DNA of 64,000 nt from Choricystis sp. odSpoLacu1 (GCA_958009055.1 OY253656.1:682001-746000); one strand, 5' to 3'. Positions 1 to 10,574 are shown, counted from the stretch's first letter. Numbers and translations: made by a program. The notes: generated from the sequence alone by a model not told the origin.

Positions 1-1
1 G

Positions 2-103
2 TGGCCAGCGGCAACGCCGCCCGTGGCAGCGGCCTCGTGGGGACCACCTCCGCCACAACCGCAGGACGGCGGTGGCGGCATGGCCGACGTGCGGCTGGGT
101 TGA
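2..103 (+). CDS. 3' end of an unidentified gene (partial, enters from the left edge)
   Basis: An open frame runs from the first bases to a TGA at 101-103 and reads a Pro/Gly-rich tail ending MADVRLG. The stop is followed at once by a GAGAGAGA tract, which is how many genes in this window end. Only about 33 residues are visible, so no family can be named. The alternative is that this is non-coding downstream sequence of the minus-strand ORF that stops at 196. Confidence 0.3.
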   Translation, partial: WPAATPPVAAASWGPPPPQPQDGGGGMADVRLG

Positions 104-195
104 GAGAGAGAGAGAGAAGTTGAGGGGGGGGACGCAACAGAGAGAGAGAGCGTGTGTTTTGATGTGTCAACGCTCCGTTTTTTTTCTTTTTCAAA

Positions 196-723
196 CTAAC
201 CCCCTGCCTCCTCATCCCACTCGGCCACTGCCGCCCCCATCTCGGTCAACGCGTCCGCCAGCTCGTCCGACACCTCGGCGAGGCGGCGGGTGACGTCGGC
301 CAGCGCGGCTGACCGCTGGGTGGAGGCGGCAGCGGCCGTCATGCCGTCGTCGCCACCACTGCACCCGCACGCGGGGGCGGCGGCTGCAGCCTCCGCGTCC
401 GCGTCCGCGGCGCGCAACGAATGCAGGCGCAGGGTGAGGGCGTGGCGCTCGCGCTCGGCGGCGGCGGCGGTGGCGACGAGGGGGGAAGGCGACGCGCTGC
501 CACCCTCCAGGCCTGCTAGTCCGGCCGCCGCCGCGTCGCACGCGGCCTTGTAGTTGAGAGCACACTTTGTCGCGACCTCATCGTCCGCGTCCACGCACGC
601 CAGCAGGGCGCGCGCGGCGGCGTGCAGACGCGCGGCGGCAGACGCACGCGCGCTCACGCTAGCTAAATAGCCCCGCCACGCGGCCACCGCGGCCGCGGGG
701 TCGTCGACGGAGGGTGGCCCCAT
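196..723 (-). CDS. hypothetical Ala-rich helical protein, 175 aa
   Basis: Unbroken frame from ATG at 723 to a stop at 196. I do not recognise the family. The chain is Ala-rich and strongly helical, with a region (about residues 5-75) holding WRGYLASVS and DADDEVATKCALNYKAA, a low-complexity Ala/Asp middle with a CGCSGG stretch, then a second helix near the C-terminus (residues about 135-170). Coiled coil is likely. An upstream in-frame ATG at 759 would overlap the TFB5 stop; 723 is preferred because it is preceded by an ACAAACACTCAC leader like other starts here. The ATG lies only 25 bases below the TFB5 stop on the same strand, so the two may share a transcript. Confidence 0.55.
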   Translation of the reverse strand: MGPPSVDDPAAAVAAWRGYLASVSARASAAARLHAAARALLACVDADDEVATKCALNYKAACDAAAAGLAGLEGGSASPSPLVATAAAAERERHALTLRLHSLRAADADAEAAAAAPACGCSGGDDGMTAAAASTQRSAALADVTRRLAEVSDELADALTEMGAAVAEWDEEAGG

Positions 724-748
724 GTGAGTGTTTGTTAAAGCTTTCTTC

Positions 749-1079
749 TCACTCTCCAATCACGCGGGGGGGCGGCGCAAACGCGACCTCGTCCGCGGCA
801 GCTGCCACCCTCGCTTTGATTGTCTCCACAGCCGCCGCCGCCACCAGCAGCCGCGTATCGTCCAGGTCTTCGATGACAAACTTGTCGCCGGTGGGGCGGG
901 AGGCGTTGAGGGCGAGGATGAGTTCTTTGGTGGGTGGGTCGCTGGGAGGGGAGGAGAGTGGGATTGGCGGCAGGTGGTCGGTTTGCGCTCTCTCTCTCAC
1001 TCTCTTGCCTCTCTCTCCTCACACTCGCACGGCCACTGGCACACCAGGTGATGAGGACGCCCTTGACGGCGGACACCAT
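749..1079 (-). CDS. TFB5: TFIIH basal transcription factor subunit TFB5 (GTF2H5/TTDA)
   Basis: Smallest core subunit of TFIIH, which stabilises the complex through p52 and is needed for nucleotide-excision repair and transcription initiation in the nucleus (family knowledge). Two exons: 1045-1079 and 749-941, with a phase-2 intron 942-1044. The spliced 75-residue protein begins MVSAVKGVLITC and continues DPPTKELILALN, then KFVIEDLDDTRLLV, matching the family pattern of an N-terminal KGVLIxCD strand and the F-I-x-D-x-D-D-T-H/R motif. Length fits the family (about 70 aa). The Cys codon of ITC is completed across the splice, which supports the junction. It sits 140 bases downstream of the SDR gene on the same strand. 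Confidence 0.92.
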
Positions 1080-1219
1080 GGACTGAGAGGGCGAGAGGGG
1101 AGCGCGGCAGGCTGCGAAATGCGAACAGCAAAAAAAAAAAAAAACAACGCAGCAAGTGTGTGCCTCGACACCCCTCTGAACTAAACTTACAAACAACGCC
1201 AACACTCTCCCTCCCCCCC

Positions 1220-2346
1220 TCAAGGCCCATACTTTTGCTTGATCGTCCACACATCCATCGGCCCCGGCGGCACAGAGGCATCCGTGGCGGCCGCCACCGC
1301 GGCGCGCGCGATCGCACGGACCGACACGGGGGGCACGAACGCGCCGCCCGCGAGCGGGATGGAGGCGAGCGACTGGGTGGGCAGCAGGGACAGGGCGCGG
1401 TCGAGGGGGGCGCCTGGATGTGTGGGTGTTGGGGTGTGGGAAAGGGTTGTTTTTTTGTGTTGTGTTTGTTTCGGCACCTTTCCACCACCACCACACAAAC
1501 ACAACCCACTCACCGATCAACCCCAGCGGCAGACTCATGCCCGTGTCCCCCACCGCGCGCGACCCGTACACAAACCCGGGGCGCAGCGCGACTCCGGTGC
1601 GTGGGAAGAGGCGAGCAAGAGCCTTCTCCGCATCCTTCTTGCCCTCAAAATAGCCCCCCAGCACAGCAGACGGGAGACCATAGTCATGCACACTGATGAA
1701 GGCGGCGCGGGGGACGCCCGCGGCCGCGGCGGCCTCAAAAATGGCGATGTTGGCGTCGCCACAGATCCTGCGCATGTGGTCGTTTGACCCAAACGCGCCC
1801 AGGGTGGACACCACGCCGACCGCGCCGTCCAGCACGTCCCGCCAGGCGTCCACATCGAACGCGTCGGCGGCGACCCAGTCGACGTCGGCGGTCCAGGGTT
1901 GTTGTGAACCGCCGCGCGGGCGGCCGGAGCGGGAGACGGAGACGACGTCGAGGCCGGAGTCGAGGGCGGCGGCCGCGACGCGGGAGCCGATGAAGCCTGA
2001 GCCGCCGAAGACGACGAGGTGGGGGAGGGCGGAGGGCTGAGGGAGGTGTGTGGGGTCGGTTTTTTGGGTGCCACGTCGGTGTCTTGCGGAGGGTGCCTCC
2101 CCCTCTCTTCTCCGCAGCGAGGTTCAGAAGCTTTTGCTGCGCCTGCCTCCACCACCCACCCAACCATGTGCACTGTGTCCCTCGATGGGCGCACGCATCG
2201 CGCGGCGGCAGCGGCGTGGTTGCCCCACCAGCTCTCGCATAAGCTGCCTTCCGCACCTCGCCGCTTGCGCCGCGGCGCGCGGCGGCCGCCGCACGAGGAG
2301 CCATGGTGGTTGCCTGCACCATGCGGCGTGCTAGTAGGGTGGCCAT
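1220..2346 (-). CDS. atypical short-chain dehydrogenase / NAD(P)-binding epimerase-like protein (SDR_a5/COQ11-like)
   Basis: Predicted NAD(P)-binding Rossmann protein of 268 aa. Three exons: 2257-2346, 1514-2036 and 1220-1413 (phases 0 and 1). Exon 1 is an Arg/Ala-rich leader (MATLLARRMVQATTMAPR) that looks like a mitochondrial or plastid transit peptide. Exon 2 opens with LPHLVVFGGSGFIGSRVA, the glycine-rich dinucleotide loop of SDRs, and contains AFISVHDYG and ALRPGFVYGSR, typical of atypical SDRs. The classical catalytic YxxxK is not evident, as in the COQ11/NDUFA9-like branch and plant At1g32220-type proteins. Substrate is unknown; a role in quinone metabolism is only an inference from the branch. 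Confidence 0.85.
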
Positions 2347-3045
2347 CGGGAGGTGCGGGGAGGGGAGGGGGGCACAAAGGCGGGGCGAGGGAGAGTGTAA
2401 CAGACTGCGAGAAAGGCGAGCATGTTTTTTCTTCGCTGTCACTCCACAACTCTCTTCCCGTGCGTGCACCCCCCCGCACGCTCCGCACTCGCCCGCACAC
2501 TCTTTGTGCGCGCCCCCCCGTCTGTCAGGGGGCTTGGGGGCGGCGTCCACGAGGACACAGGTGCGCCGAGGCAGGAGAGCGGCGGGGGTTTCGCTCGCCT
2601 CGGGCTTCATCGTCCCCCCGGTGCCCAGGGAACAGCGCAGCTCGCCCCGCGCACGCCCCACCCACCCGCCCGCCCGCCCCAACGCTGGCCGCGCCGACTC
2701 GAGCCAGCAGTTGGGCGGGATGGATGGGGGGCCGAGGCATTGGCGCGCGCGCGGGCGACCCCGAATGGCAGTCTCCCGAGTGCTGGCCACTCGGCGCGGG
2801 CGGATGCCTGGCGCTCCCCTTCCCCCCGCCCTCACCCCCAACGTCTGCCCAGACGGACGCACATGTGCCCCCCAAGCTCAATGGGAGGGAGGGTGGCCGC
2901 GGGGCGGGGGTGTGCGCGCGGCGCGGGGGGCGGGGCCGCTCTTTCCCCCGTCACGCCTTCCGTCGTCGGCGCCTCAAACCCACCGTTCCCTCTCTTTTTT
3001 TTCCCCTCCCCACACAGGAAAACACACACCAAACCGCCCCCTGAC
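2347..3045 (+). promoter_or_regulatory. divergent upstream region between the SDR gene and the MYB gene, with possible 5'-UTR intron
   Basis: No convincing coding signal. A CCCCTCCCCACACAG just before 3018 looks like a splice acceptor, so the MYB leader may contain an intron. The rest is GC-rich and CA/CT-rich with no obvious TATA element. It must carry the promoters of both flanking genes. Confidence 0.45.
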
Positions 3046-4801
3046 ATGGACCCACCCACCACCGCCTGCGCGGCCCAGCCCGCGTCCCCCGCCCCCCCCG
3101 GCGCGTCGGCCTCCGCGCGCCCGCCCCTCACGCCCGCCACGCCGCCCGCGCCCGCGACCGCAGTGTCGCCGCCGTCTGCATCCAAGCCGGCGGCTGGTGG
3201 TGCGGCGGTCGAGACTGCTGCCATGGATGCTGATGTGGCGGTGGCGGAGGCAGGCCAGCCGGTGGCGATGGAGGAGGACATTCCCGCCGAGCCGGCCGCG
3301 GCCGCCACCGCCGCGCCTCCCTCCAACCCACCCTCCGCCTCCGCCACGCCGGCCTCCTCCACCGCCACCGGCGACGCGTCGGCTGGTCGCAAGCGGGCCG
3401 CGCCCCACCCGCCGTCGACCACCGCCCCGTCCCGCCGCCGCCGCCGCTCATCCGTCGCGTCTGTCAAAGGCAACTGGACGCCCGCCGAGGACGCCCGCCT
3501 GCGCACCTTGGTCGCCCACCACGGGGAGGGCGCGTGGGCAGCCCTCGTCCCCCACTTCCCGGGGCGGGTGGGCAAGCAGCTGCGCGAGCGCTGGTCGCAC
3601 GAGCTGGCCCCGGGCATCCGCAAGGACGCGTGGTCCGACCAGGAGGAGGCCGCCCTGGTGGCCGCCCACACCGCCCACGGCAACGCGTGGGCCACCATCG
3701 CGCGGGAGATGCCGGGGCGGACGGCCAACGCGGTCAAAAACCACTGGAACGCGACGCTACGCCGCGTGCTGCGCTCCGTGGCTGGCGCGCGCTCCGTCGC
3801 GCGCACCGGCGAACCCGGCGCCCTGGAAGCCTACATGCTGTCTGTGGGTCCCCACATCCTCGCTGGCGCGGCGCCCGCGCCCCCGCCGCCGCCGCCGGGT
3901 GTCGGCGCCGACGGCGAGCGGCTGGGGCGCGGCGCGCGGCGCCGCGCGCGCGCGTCCACCGCCTCGTCCGCTGGCGACGGCGCCACCGACGCCTCCGACG
4001 GCGAGGACGTCGCGACTGACGATGACGACAGTGCCGCTGCGGCCGCCCCTGTGCGGTCGCACCGCGTGGCGGCGCGCCAGAAGGCGGCGGCCGCGGCCGC
4101 GGAAGCGCGCGCTGCTGCGGCAGCCGCCGCCGCGGCTGCCGCGACCACCGTCGCCGCGCGCCCGCGCTCCGCCGCCCCGCGCAAGCCGCGCGCGCCGCCG
4201 CCACTCACCACGGACGCCGACAGATCGGCGGTGGAGGCTCTGCTGCTGCTGGCGCCGAGCAGCGTGCCCCCGCCGCCGCCGCCGCCGCCGCGAGCGTCGC
4301 CGCCGCCGCCGCCGCTTCGCGCGTCGCCCAAGCCCACGCCTGCGTCGCGGTCGCCCGCGCTGCGGGCGTCGCCGCCGCCGCCGCCGGACGCCGCCCGCCC
4401 CGCGGGCGGTGTGGGCGCGCTGCCGCCGCGTGCGCCTCCTGTCAAGGCGGCGCCCCTGGCGTCGCCGCCGCCCAAGCTGCCTGCCGGCCTGGCGTCGACG
4501 CCCGCCACGGCGGCGGCCCTGCTGTCATCGCCCGCGGTGGCGACGGTCGCGCCGCCGGCTGCTGTGCCCACCCCTTCCAAGGGTGAGGCGCCTCGCGCAC
4601 AACCCGCCACCTCCCGCCCGCGCGCCGCGCCGTCGCCCCCCGTGTTGGACGCGTCCGCGCTGGCCGATCTGAACGCCGCCCTGGCGGCGGGCGACCCCAA
4701 GGCCGCGCCGCTGGCCGCGTTTCTGGAGGCGCGCGCGGCGGAGGCGAAAGCCAAAGCTGCCGTCACGGCGGCGGCGGCGTCGGCGCGGGAAGGGACGGGG
4801 C

Positions 4802-4806
<5 letters not shown>
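3046..4806 (+). CDS. R2R3-MYB transcription factor, 586 aa
   Basis: Nuclear DNA-binding regulator. Single coding exon from ATG at 3046 to TGA at 4804-4806. Residues about 1-140 are Pro/Ala-rich and end in a basic RRRRRSS stretch. Two MYB repeats follow (about 142-245): KGNWTPAEDARLRTLV...WAALVPHFPGRVGKQLRERW and RKDAWSDQEEAALVAAH...WATIAREMPGRTANAVKNHW. The regularly spaced Trp residues and the NAVKNHWNATL helix are diagnostic of c-MYB-like two-repeat proteins. The C-terminal half is low-complexity Pro/Ala with poly-Pro and Ser/Pro runs, with a final helix (LADLNAALAAGDPKAAPLAAF). The upstream frame is open to 2422, but the first ATG in a good context is 3046. Targets are unknown. Confidence 0.93.

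Positions 4807-4835
<29 letters not shown>
4803..4835 (+). repeat. (GA)n microsatellite directly after the MYB stop codon
   Basis: TGAGAGAGAGAG repeated for about 30 bases, the longest case of the purine tract that follows many stop codons in this window. Confidence 0.9.
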
Positions 4836-4840
<5 letters not shown>

Positions 4841-4970
4841 GTGTCGGTGCGTGTTTGTCTGATGGTGTGTGTGCACAGAGAGCGCAGCAAGGCGAAAAAC
4901 AAAAAAGAACGATTTTCCCACCCCTCCTTTTTTTCTTTTCGCACGTGTGTGTGTGTTCACCCTTTTCTTG

Positions 4971-6298
4971 TCACTCTGTGCTGCTTGTTTCCTCACCATG
5001 CGCCGCCTCCACCATGAACAGGCGAGCCGTCAGCGGGGGCAGGTCGATGGAGGCCGCGCGCCCGCGCGCAGACTGTTGCGCCACCACCCACTCGAGCCGC
5101 GCGGACACGCCCTCTTGTGTCAAATCGATCTCGCGCCAGCACGCGTCGGCAGGGAGGTGTGGCAGTACGCTCATGGGCACCCGGGCTCGCCGGCGGGTGG
5201 GGGTGGTATTGGCGATGACGACGGCGGCGCGACGACCCGTCACACGCCGCGCCCACGCCACCACGGCCATGCTGCCGCCGTCGTGGCCGCCACCCCCCAG
5301 CAGTAGGTGCGGAGGCGCCCCTCTCACATCCTGGTTGATGGCGATGATCGTGGGGTGAGAGGCCAGCGCGATCGAGGGGGCGTCCATTTTTCGAACATCA
5401 GCGCTCAAAAACAAGGGCGCCGCCATCGTCGCCCACGTCGCGTACTGCAGCGCTTGAACAGACCACGGGATGGAGGCATCCCCCAGTAGCAGTTGGTCGG
5501 GGTCGTGCCAGGCGCCGGGGCGGGGGGCGGACGCAAACGCGCGCGACGACCGTGCCGCCGCGGCAAACCATCGAGTGATGCCGACAACTGACCCCACAGA
5601 CGTGTCCACGTCCACTGTGTTGCACCACGTGTTGCAGTGGTGAATGAGGGAGGCGTAGGGCACGGCGGAGGGGGTAGGTAAATAGGCGGGCCACGAACAA
5701 GAGTAGGTGATGGGTGGGCGCCCGGCGCGCTGCGTCGCGGCCGCCAGTGCCCATCCAAAGGCAACGTACGCGCCCTCCAGATCCTTTGCCTCCACGCCGC
5801 ACCCGTCCGCTTTGACGTAGGATGCATTGATGGAGGCAAAGAGGGCGGCATCAGTTTCAAAGTGGGCGCGCGAGCCGGGGTAGCCGGCGCACGTTTCGGG
5901 GCCCAGGTCGGTGTAGATGCCGACTTGCAGCCCTCGACCAATGATGGCGGCAGCCACGCCTGCCAGGCCGCCGGGGAAGCGGGTTGCGTCTGCCACGAGG
6001 CGGCCGTCTTCACTGCGCGAGCGCGCGGGGCCCAGCAGTCGTCCAGCGCGACAGTGGTGAAGCCGGCGCTCGCCAGCCCTGTCGACACCAGCGCGTCGGC
6101 CATGGTGGTGAGCAGATCGGCGGACACGTCGCAGCGAAACGAATTCCACGTCATCCAGCCTAGTGGCGGGGTGAGGGCTGCGCCGTTGCCCAGGGCGCGG
6201 GTGGTCGGGACGAGGAGGAGGAGGGCGGTCGGGAGTAGGAGGCCCGAGGAGGCCAAGCCGCCCTCCCCGGGGAGCCGCCACCGTCGCCCGCGTCGCAT
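4971..6298 (-). CDS. secreted alpha-galactosidase, glycoside hydrolase family 27 (one apparent frameshift)
   Basis: Hydrolyses terminal alpha-1,6-galactose from oligosaccharides or glycoconjugates. No intron. The protein (about 442 aa) has a signal peptide (GLLLPTALLLLVPTTRA), then the family N-terminus LTPPLGWMTWNSFRC, the FTTVALDDCW motif, YVKADGCGVEAKD with the catalytic nucleophile Asp of KxDxC, and WHDPDQLLLGD, followed by a C-terminal beta domain ending TARLFMVEAAHGEE. The frame changes by one base near 6012-6030: upstream reads LDDCWAPRAR, downstream SEDGRLVADATRFPGG, which together match the family. One missing base in a CG-rich stretch (CGCGCGCTCGCGC) explains it; no splice sites do. 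Convergent with MYB. Lysosomal, vacuolar or secreted location is equally possible. Confidence 0.92.
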
Positions 6299-6524
6299 GC
6301 TCTGCAGCGCCTGTCGCCGACCAGGGAGGACACAGGAGGAGGAGGAGGAGGCGGCCGGGAAGAACGCTGGGCGTTCTTCGGCAATGCCTCAAGATTTGTG
6401 ACACAATTTTTGTTTTGACACAATTTTTTAGACACAGGAGAGCCAAACCTAAAAAAACACACACCCAATATTCCGTGTGCGGGTGAGTGTGCATGATGGT
6501 GGAGTGGTTGGGCGCCGCGCCCTC
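6299..6524 (-). promoter_or_regulatory. short AT-richer spacer upstream of alpha-galactosidase
   Basis: This 226-base gap carries the 5' region of the alpha-galactosidase gene and the 3' end of GDH. It has a near-direct repeat GACACAATTTTTG / GACACAATTTTTTAGACACAG around 6399-6436. No gene is visible. Confidence 0.5.
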
Positions 6525-8354
6525 TCAATCGAAGCCGCGGTTCATCGTCGCCCGCGTCACCGACTGCAGCCCCACGATGAACGCGGCAGTGCGCAGGGTG
6601 ACATTTTTCTCCTGGGCGATGTCCCACGTGCGCTTGAAAGCGGCCACCATGGCGGCGTCGAGGCGTTTGGAGACTTCATCCTCGGCCCAGCGATAGTTTT
6701 GGATGTTCTGTGTGTGGAGTGTGTGTGAGCGGGGGTGTGGAGCTTTGGTTTTCGTCTTTCGCACTCCCCCCACCAACCCCCCTTTCCTCTCTCTCTCCTC
6801 TCTCACCTGCACCCACTCAAAAAACGACACCGTCACCCCCCCCCCCGACGCCAGGATGTCGGGCACGCAGGTCACCCCTTTTTCCCGCAGCACGGCGTCC
6901 CCGCCGGGCGTTGTGGCCGCGTTGGCGGCTTCCACTATGATCTGCGCTTTGACCGATTTTGCAGACCGTTCATTCAGCACGCCCCCCACCGCTGCCGGGA
7001 TGAACACGTCGCAGTCCAGGGGGATGAGTTCGGACAAGGGCAGGGCGTCGCCCCCGGGGAAGGAGCGCAGGGAGCCGCCAAAGGGGGGTTTCGCTTGCAC
7101 GTGGCGCAGGAGGCCGGGGACGTCGAGCCCCTTTTCGTTGACAATGGCGCCATGCCTGTCAGACACAGCCACGACATGGCCGCCAGCGCGATGAATAGCG
7201 TCCGCCGCCCAGGAGCCGACGTTTCCAAAGCCTTGCAGGACGAAGTGTTTGCCAGTGATCTCGCCGCGCCCCGTCGCCTTCAACACTTCGCGCGCCGCCG
7301 CCACCACGCCGCGCCCAGTGGCGGACTCGCGCCCCCGCACGCCGTGCAGGAGGAGGGGTTTGCCGGTGACGCAGCCGGGGGAGAAACCTGGTGGATTGGT
7401 GGGGGGGGGGGGGGGGTGAGAGAAACGCTCACACGCAACACCCTCTCTTTTTTGCCACCACCACACACACAACACACGCACCTTGGTACTTCGAAAACTC
7501 GTCAAAGTACCAGCTCATGACGCGCGACCCCGTCGTGTACTCAGGCCCCGGCACGTCTTTGAAGGGGCCGACCATCGATTTCAGCGCTTGCACGAGTTTC
7601 CTGGTCAGCCGCTCCAACTCGCCATCCGACAGGGTGTCAGGATCCACCACGATGCCTCCTTTCGCGCCACCAAATGGCACATCCATGACGGCCGTCTTCC
7701 AGGTCATGAGGGAAGCGAGGGCCCGGACCTAAGGGGGGTGGGGGTGCGGGTGGGGTGAGTGCGTTATTTTGTTTGTTGCCGAGCTTGTTTTCCCACTCTC
7801 TCCCCTCTCTGTCCTCCATACCTCATCCATCGATGCCGCGGGGTCCAGCCTGAACCCGCCCTTGAACGGGCCGCGTGAATTGTCGTGCTGCACGCGGAAC
7901 AAGGAGAACGCGGCGATCTCGCCGCTGTCGCGCGTGACCACCAGCTCTGCGTGAATCTCGCGGTGGGGTTGCAGGAGCAGGGTCTTGAGGCGCGGGGAGT
8001 AGTCCAGTGTGTCGAGCGCCTGTGGGAAAGGGGGAGGGGAGTGGGGGCGGTGAGGGGGGTGGGGAGGTCGGGCAAACGCTGACGTCGACCCTTTTCGCAT
8101 GGGCACAAACCAGGCTCTCTCGCCCCGCCAGGCGTCTCTCCTCCCCTCCAAACCCCTCGAAATCCACTCTCTCGCACCTCATTCACATAAACGTTGATGT
8201 CGTGGGCGGGAGAGCCAGGCTTGGGGGCGTCCCCGGGGGCCGTGATGTCGCCGCCCGCGCGAACAGGGGCGACGGGGCCAAACCGCGAGTCGTGCAGCAG
8301 GCGCGCCGCCCGGGCCAGTGTCGGCGTGAGCCGGTGGCGTGCGTGGACGAGCAT
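6525..8354 (-). CDS. GDH: glutamate dehydrogenase (hexameric, Glu/Leu/Phe/Val dehydrogenase family), 461 aa
   Basis: Reversible oxidative deamination of glutamate to 2-oxoglutarate and ammonium, linking nitrogen and carbon metabolism. Five exons: 8178-8354, 7822-8019, 7482-7728, 6807-7387 and 6525-6707; all junctions keep frame (phases 0,0,1,0). The N-terminus (MLVHARHRLTPTLARAARLL) looks like a mitochondrial presequence. Then come HDNSRGPFKGGFR, the glutamate-binding PFGGAKGGIVVDP with the catalytic Lys, the ESATGRGVVAAAREVL segment and the Rossmann loop VLQGFGNVGSWAA. The C-terminal exon has TLRTAAFIVGLQSVTRA. Length fits plant and algal NAD(H)-GDH plus presequence. It is divergent from the CRAL-TRIO gene across 219 bases. 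Confidence 0.97.
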
Positions 8355-8573
8355 GGTGGGCGGAATGGGGCAGTGGAGGGACGCCCGACGCCGCATACAA
8401 GCCGGGGCAAAAAGTGAGCCCGCCGCGAGTCATTACTCCGTCGACAGAACACAAAAAAAGGCACCCAAACAATTTGGGCACAGCCCGGGCACCTCCCGCG
8501 CCTCCCCCTCTGCGCGCACACGCGCGCCGCGTGCGCTTGGCACGACAGTCCTCCCTTTTCCCCAACGCGCGCA

Positions 8574-9473
8574 ATGCGGGCTGCCCTGCGCTTCGCGCCC
8601 GCCGTCTTCGCTGGCGGCGCAGCGGCCAGCCTGTTGGCGTCCGAGCCTGCACGCACGCCGCCACCTCCCGATGCGGCCACCAGCACGTTTGAGCTGCCTA
8701 GCGCGCCGCCTCGGCCAGCCGTGGAGGCGGCGTTGGCGGCAGCCGTCAAAGCCAAGCTGTCCTCCCTGTCCACCCCAACTCTCCCCTGCTCCCTCCGCTT
8801 CGGCGACGCCGAACTGACGCGCCACGCGCTGCACACAGGCCTGCACACTGCATCCAGCCCGGTGGCAGCGGACGCGGCCGCGACCGCGGCCGCCGCGCGT
8901 GTCGCGGCGAGCGCCGCGTGGTGGCGCGCGCGGCGCGACGCCTTCCTGTCCCCCCACGACGTCGAAACCACGTGGTCGCCCTACGTGCGGTGGGCGCCCT
9001 GCCCAGACGGCAGCGGCAGGCCGGTGCTCGTCGTGCGCGCGGGCGCCGCCGCGCGGTCGGCAATCGCACCGACCGCGCCCCCCGGCCGCCGCGCCCCCGA
9101 CTTTGCCAACGCGGTCGTGTCATCCTGTGAGTCATTTGTGACGGCCAACGTCGATGTTGGAGCGCTGGCCGCGGCCGACACGCTGGTCGTGGTGATCGAT
9201 GCTGGCGGCGCGGGGCCCGCGGCAGCAGCGCGCTCCGCCACCACCATCCTGGACCTCGCCCGCACCTTTGCCGCCCACTACCCCGCCCGCCTGGCCTCCC
9301 TCGTCGTCACCAATGCGCCCTGGGCGGTGACGGTGCCGCTGGCGCTGGTGGAGAGGGCGGCGCACGCGACGACCGCGCGAAAGATCAGGCTCGCGCGGTG
9401 TGCGGAGGATTTGCCGCCGGGGGCGGCGGCCACGCTGGCCGCCATGGAGCGGGATGAAGAGGAGAGGGAGTAA
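8574..9473 (+). CDS. CRAL-TRIO (Sec14-like) lipid-binding domain protein, 299 aa
   Basis: Single exon. After a hydrophobic Ala-rich N-terminus (MRAALRFAPAVFAGGAAASLL, possible signal or transit segment), an Ala-rich helical region is followed by the CRAL-TRIO core: strands GRPVLVVRAG and DTLVVVIDAGGAG, then HYPARLASLVVTNAPW and ARKIRLARCAEDLPPG. YPxRLxxLxxxNAPW is the family signature. Such proteins bind phosphoinositides or other hydrophobic ligands. The domain is divergent and Ala-rich, so the ligand cannot be inferred. Convergent with the next minus-strand gene, with only 57 bases between stops. Confidence 0.75.
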   Translation: MRAALRFAPAVFAGGAAASLLASEPARTPPPPDAATSTFELPSAPPRPAVEAALAAAVKAKLSSLSTPTLPCSLRFGDAELTRHALHTGLHTASSPVAADAAATAAAARVAASAAWWRARRDAFLSPHDVETTWSPYVRWAPCPDGSGRPVLVVRAGAAARSAIAPTAPPGRRAPDFANAVVSSCESFVTANVDVGALAAADTLVVVIDAGGAGPAAAARSATTILDLARTFAAHYPARLASLVVTNAPWAVTVPLALVERAAHATTARKIRLARCAEDLPPGAAATLAAMERDEEERE

Positions 9474-9530
9474 TTGCTAGTGTGTGTTTTTTAGTGTAGC
9501 TGCAGAAACAAATCTTTGTTGTTGTTGTTT

Positions 9531-10438
9531 TCACCATCGCTCCACGCCCCGCACCCTCCACCCGCCTCCACCGCCCACGCACAGCCGCCACAGCAGCCGG
9601 GAGCCGGCGGCATCACCCGGCGCCACCGTCTCCACCCATGCGGCGCGTGGGGTGGGCGTCGCGGAGCCGGCCACGGTGTGGGCCTGGCAGACAGACACCG
9701 CTGCTTCTAACGCCGGGGCGGCCGCGGCCGCCGCGCGCGGTGCGCCGGGCGGCACCGCCACGAACCTCGCCGCAGACGCCATATCACTTCGTCCTAGGGC
9801 GGCCACAATCGCCGCTACCACGGCTTCAGGGGAGAGGCGGGGGTGGGGCGCCCGCGCGGCCGCCCCCGCGTCGGCGTCACCGCCGCCGTCCCGCGTCGCG
9901 GCCGCCACCGCCCATCCTCCTTCCGGCGGCTGCCTTCGTGTCAACCGCCACGCAATCACGCTCTCCTCCCCCGTCACCCCCACCACGTCGGTGCGCACAG
10001 CGGCGGCGGCGGGCCCCAGGGGGAGGGAGGAGGTGACGCGGCACCGCCGCAGCAGGTGGGCGGGCAGCACGCGGCGGGCGCCCGCGTCCAGGGTTCCGGC
10101 CAGGCGGGCAAAGGGGCCGGTCTCGGTGATCGGGCGAGCGGCCAGGGTGAGGGTGGGGGGGGTGGAAGGGGGGGGGGGAGAGCAGGAAGGTGGCGAGGCT
10201 GGTGGGGGAGGTTGATGTTTTGTTTTGTGGTCCGTCCCAAAGAACTTCCTCACGTCACACACACCACTCTGACTCACCCGTCTGCGTCCCCCTTGCGGCA
10301 CGCCACCAGCGCGGCCAGCACCGTGTCGGCGGGCGTGTCGAACGGGGGGGTGGGGCCGCGCGGGTAGGCGGCCGCGGGGGCGGCCGCCAGGGGTCGTGCT
10401 GGTGAGTGCCACCGAGAGGAGCTGTGTCGGAGCAGCAT
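9531..10438 (-). CDS. putative DUF4864/NTF2-like protein (splice junction unresolved)
   Basis: Exon 1 (10278-10438) encodes an Arg/Ser/Pro leader followed by ADTVLAALVACRKGDADG. Exon 2 (about 10198 down to 9531) encodes ARPITETGPFARLAGTL, VIAWRLTRRQ and GGWAVAAATRDG. The pattern (helix with a short gap, then TGPxxRF, then strands ending in GxW) resembles DUF4864 proteins with an NTF2-like fold; this is inference and could be wrong. The GTGAGT donor after 10278 is phase 2, but the only good acceptor (CACCAG before 10198) would need phase 1. A 1-base length error in the G runs at 10155-10178 would reconcile them. Confidence 0.42.
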
Positions 10439-10574
10439 AGTTGGCGCGGGGAGGAAGCGGGGCGCAAATGCGGCCGCAGAGTTTTCGCGGCCGCTCGCGC
10501 GAGAGAGTCTGCGCAGAACGCCATTTTTATTTCTTTCTCCTCGCCACCGGAACGCCTCTCTTTCGTTCTCGCCC

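Noticed and set aside
4837..5358. Plus-strand frames over the alpha-galactosidase 3' half
   Set aside because: Shadow frames opposite conserved GH27 sequence; no domain content.
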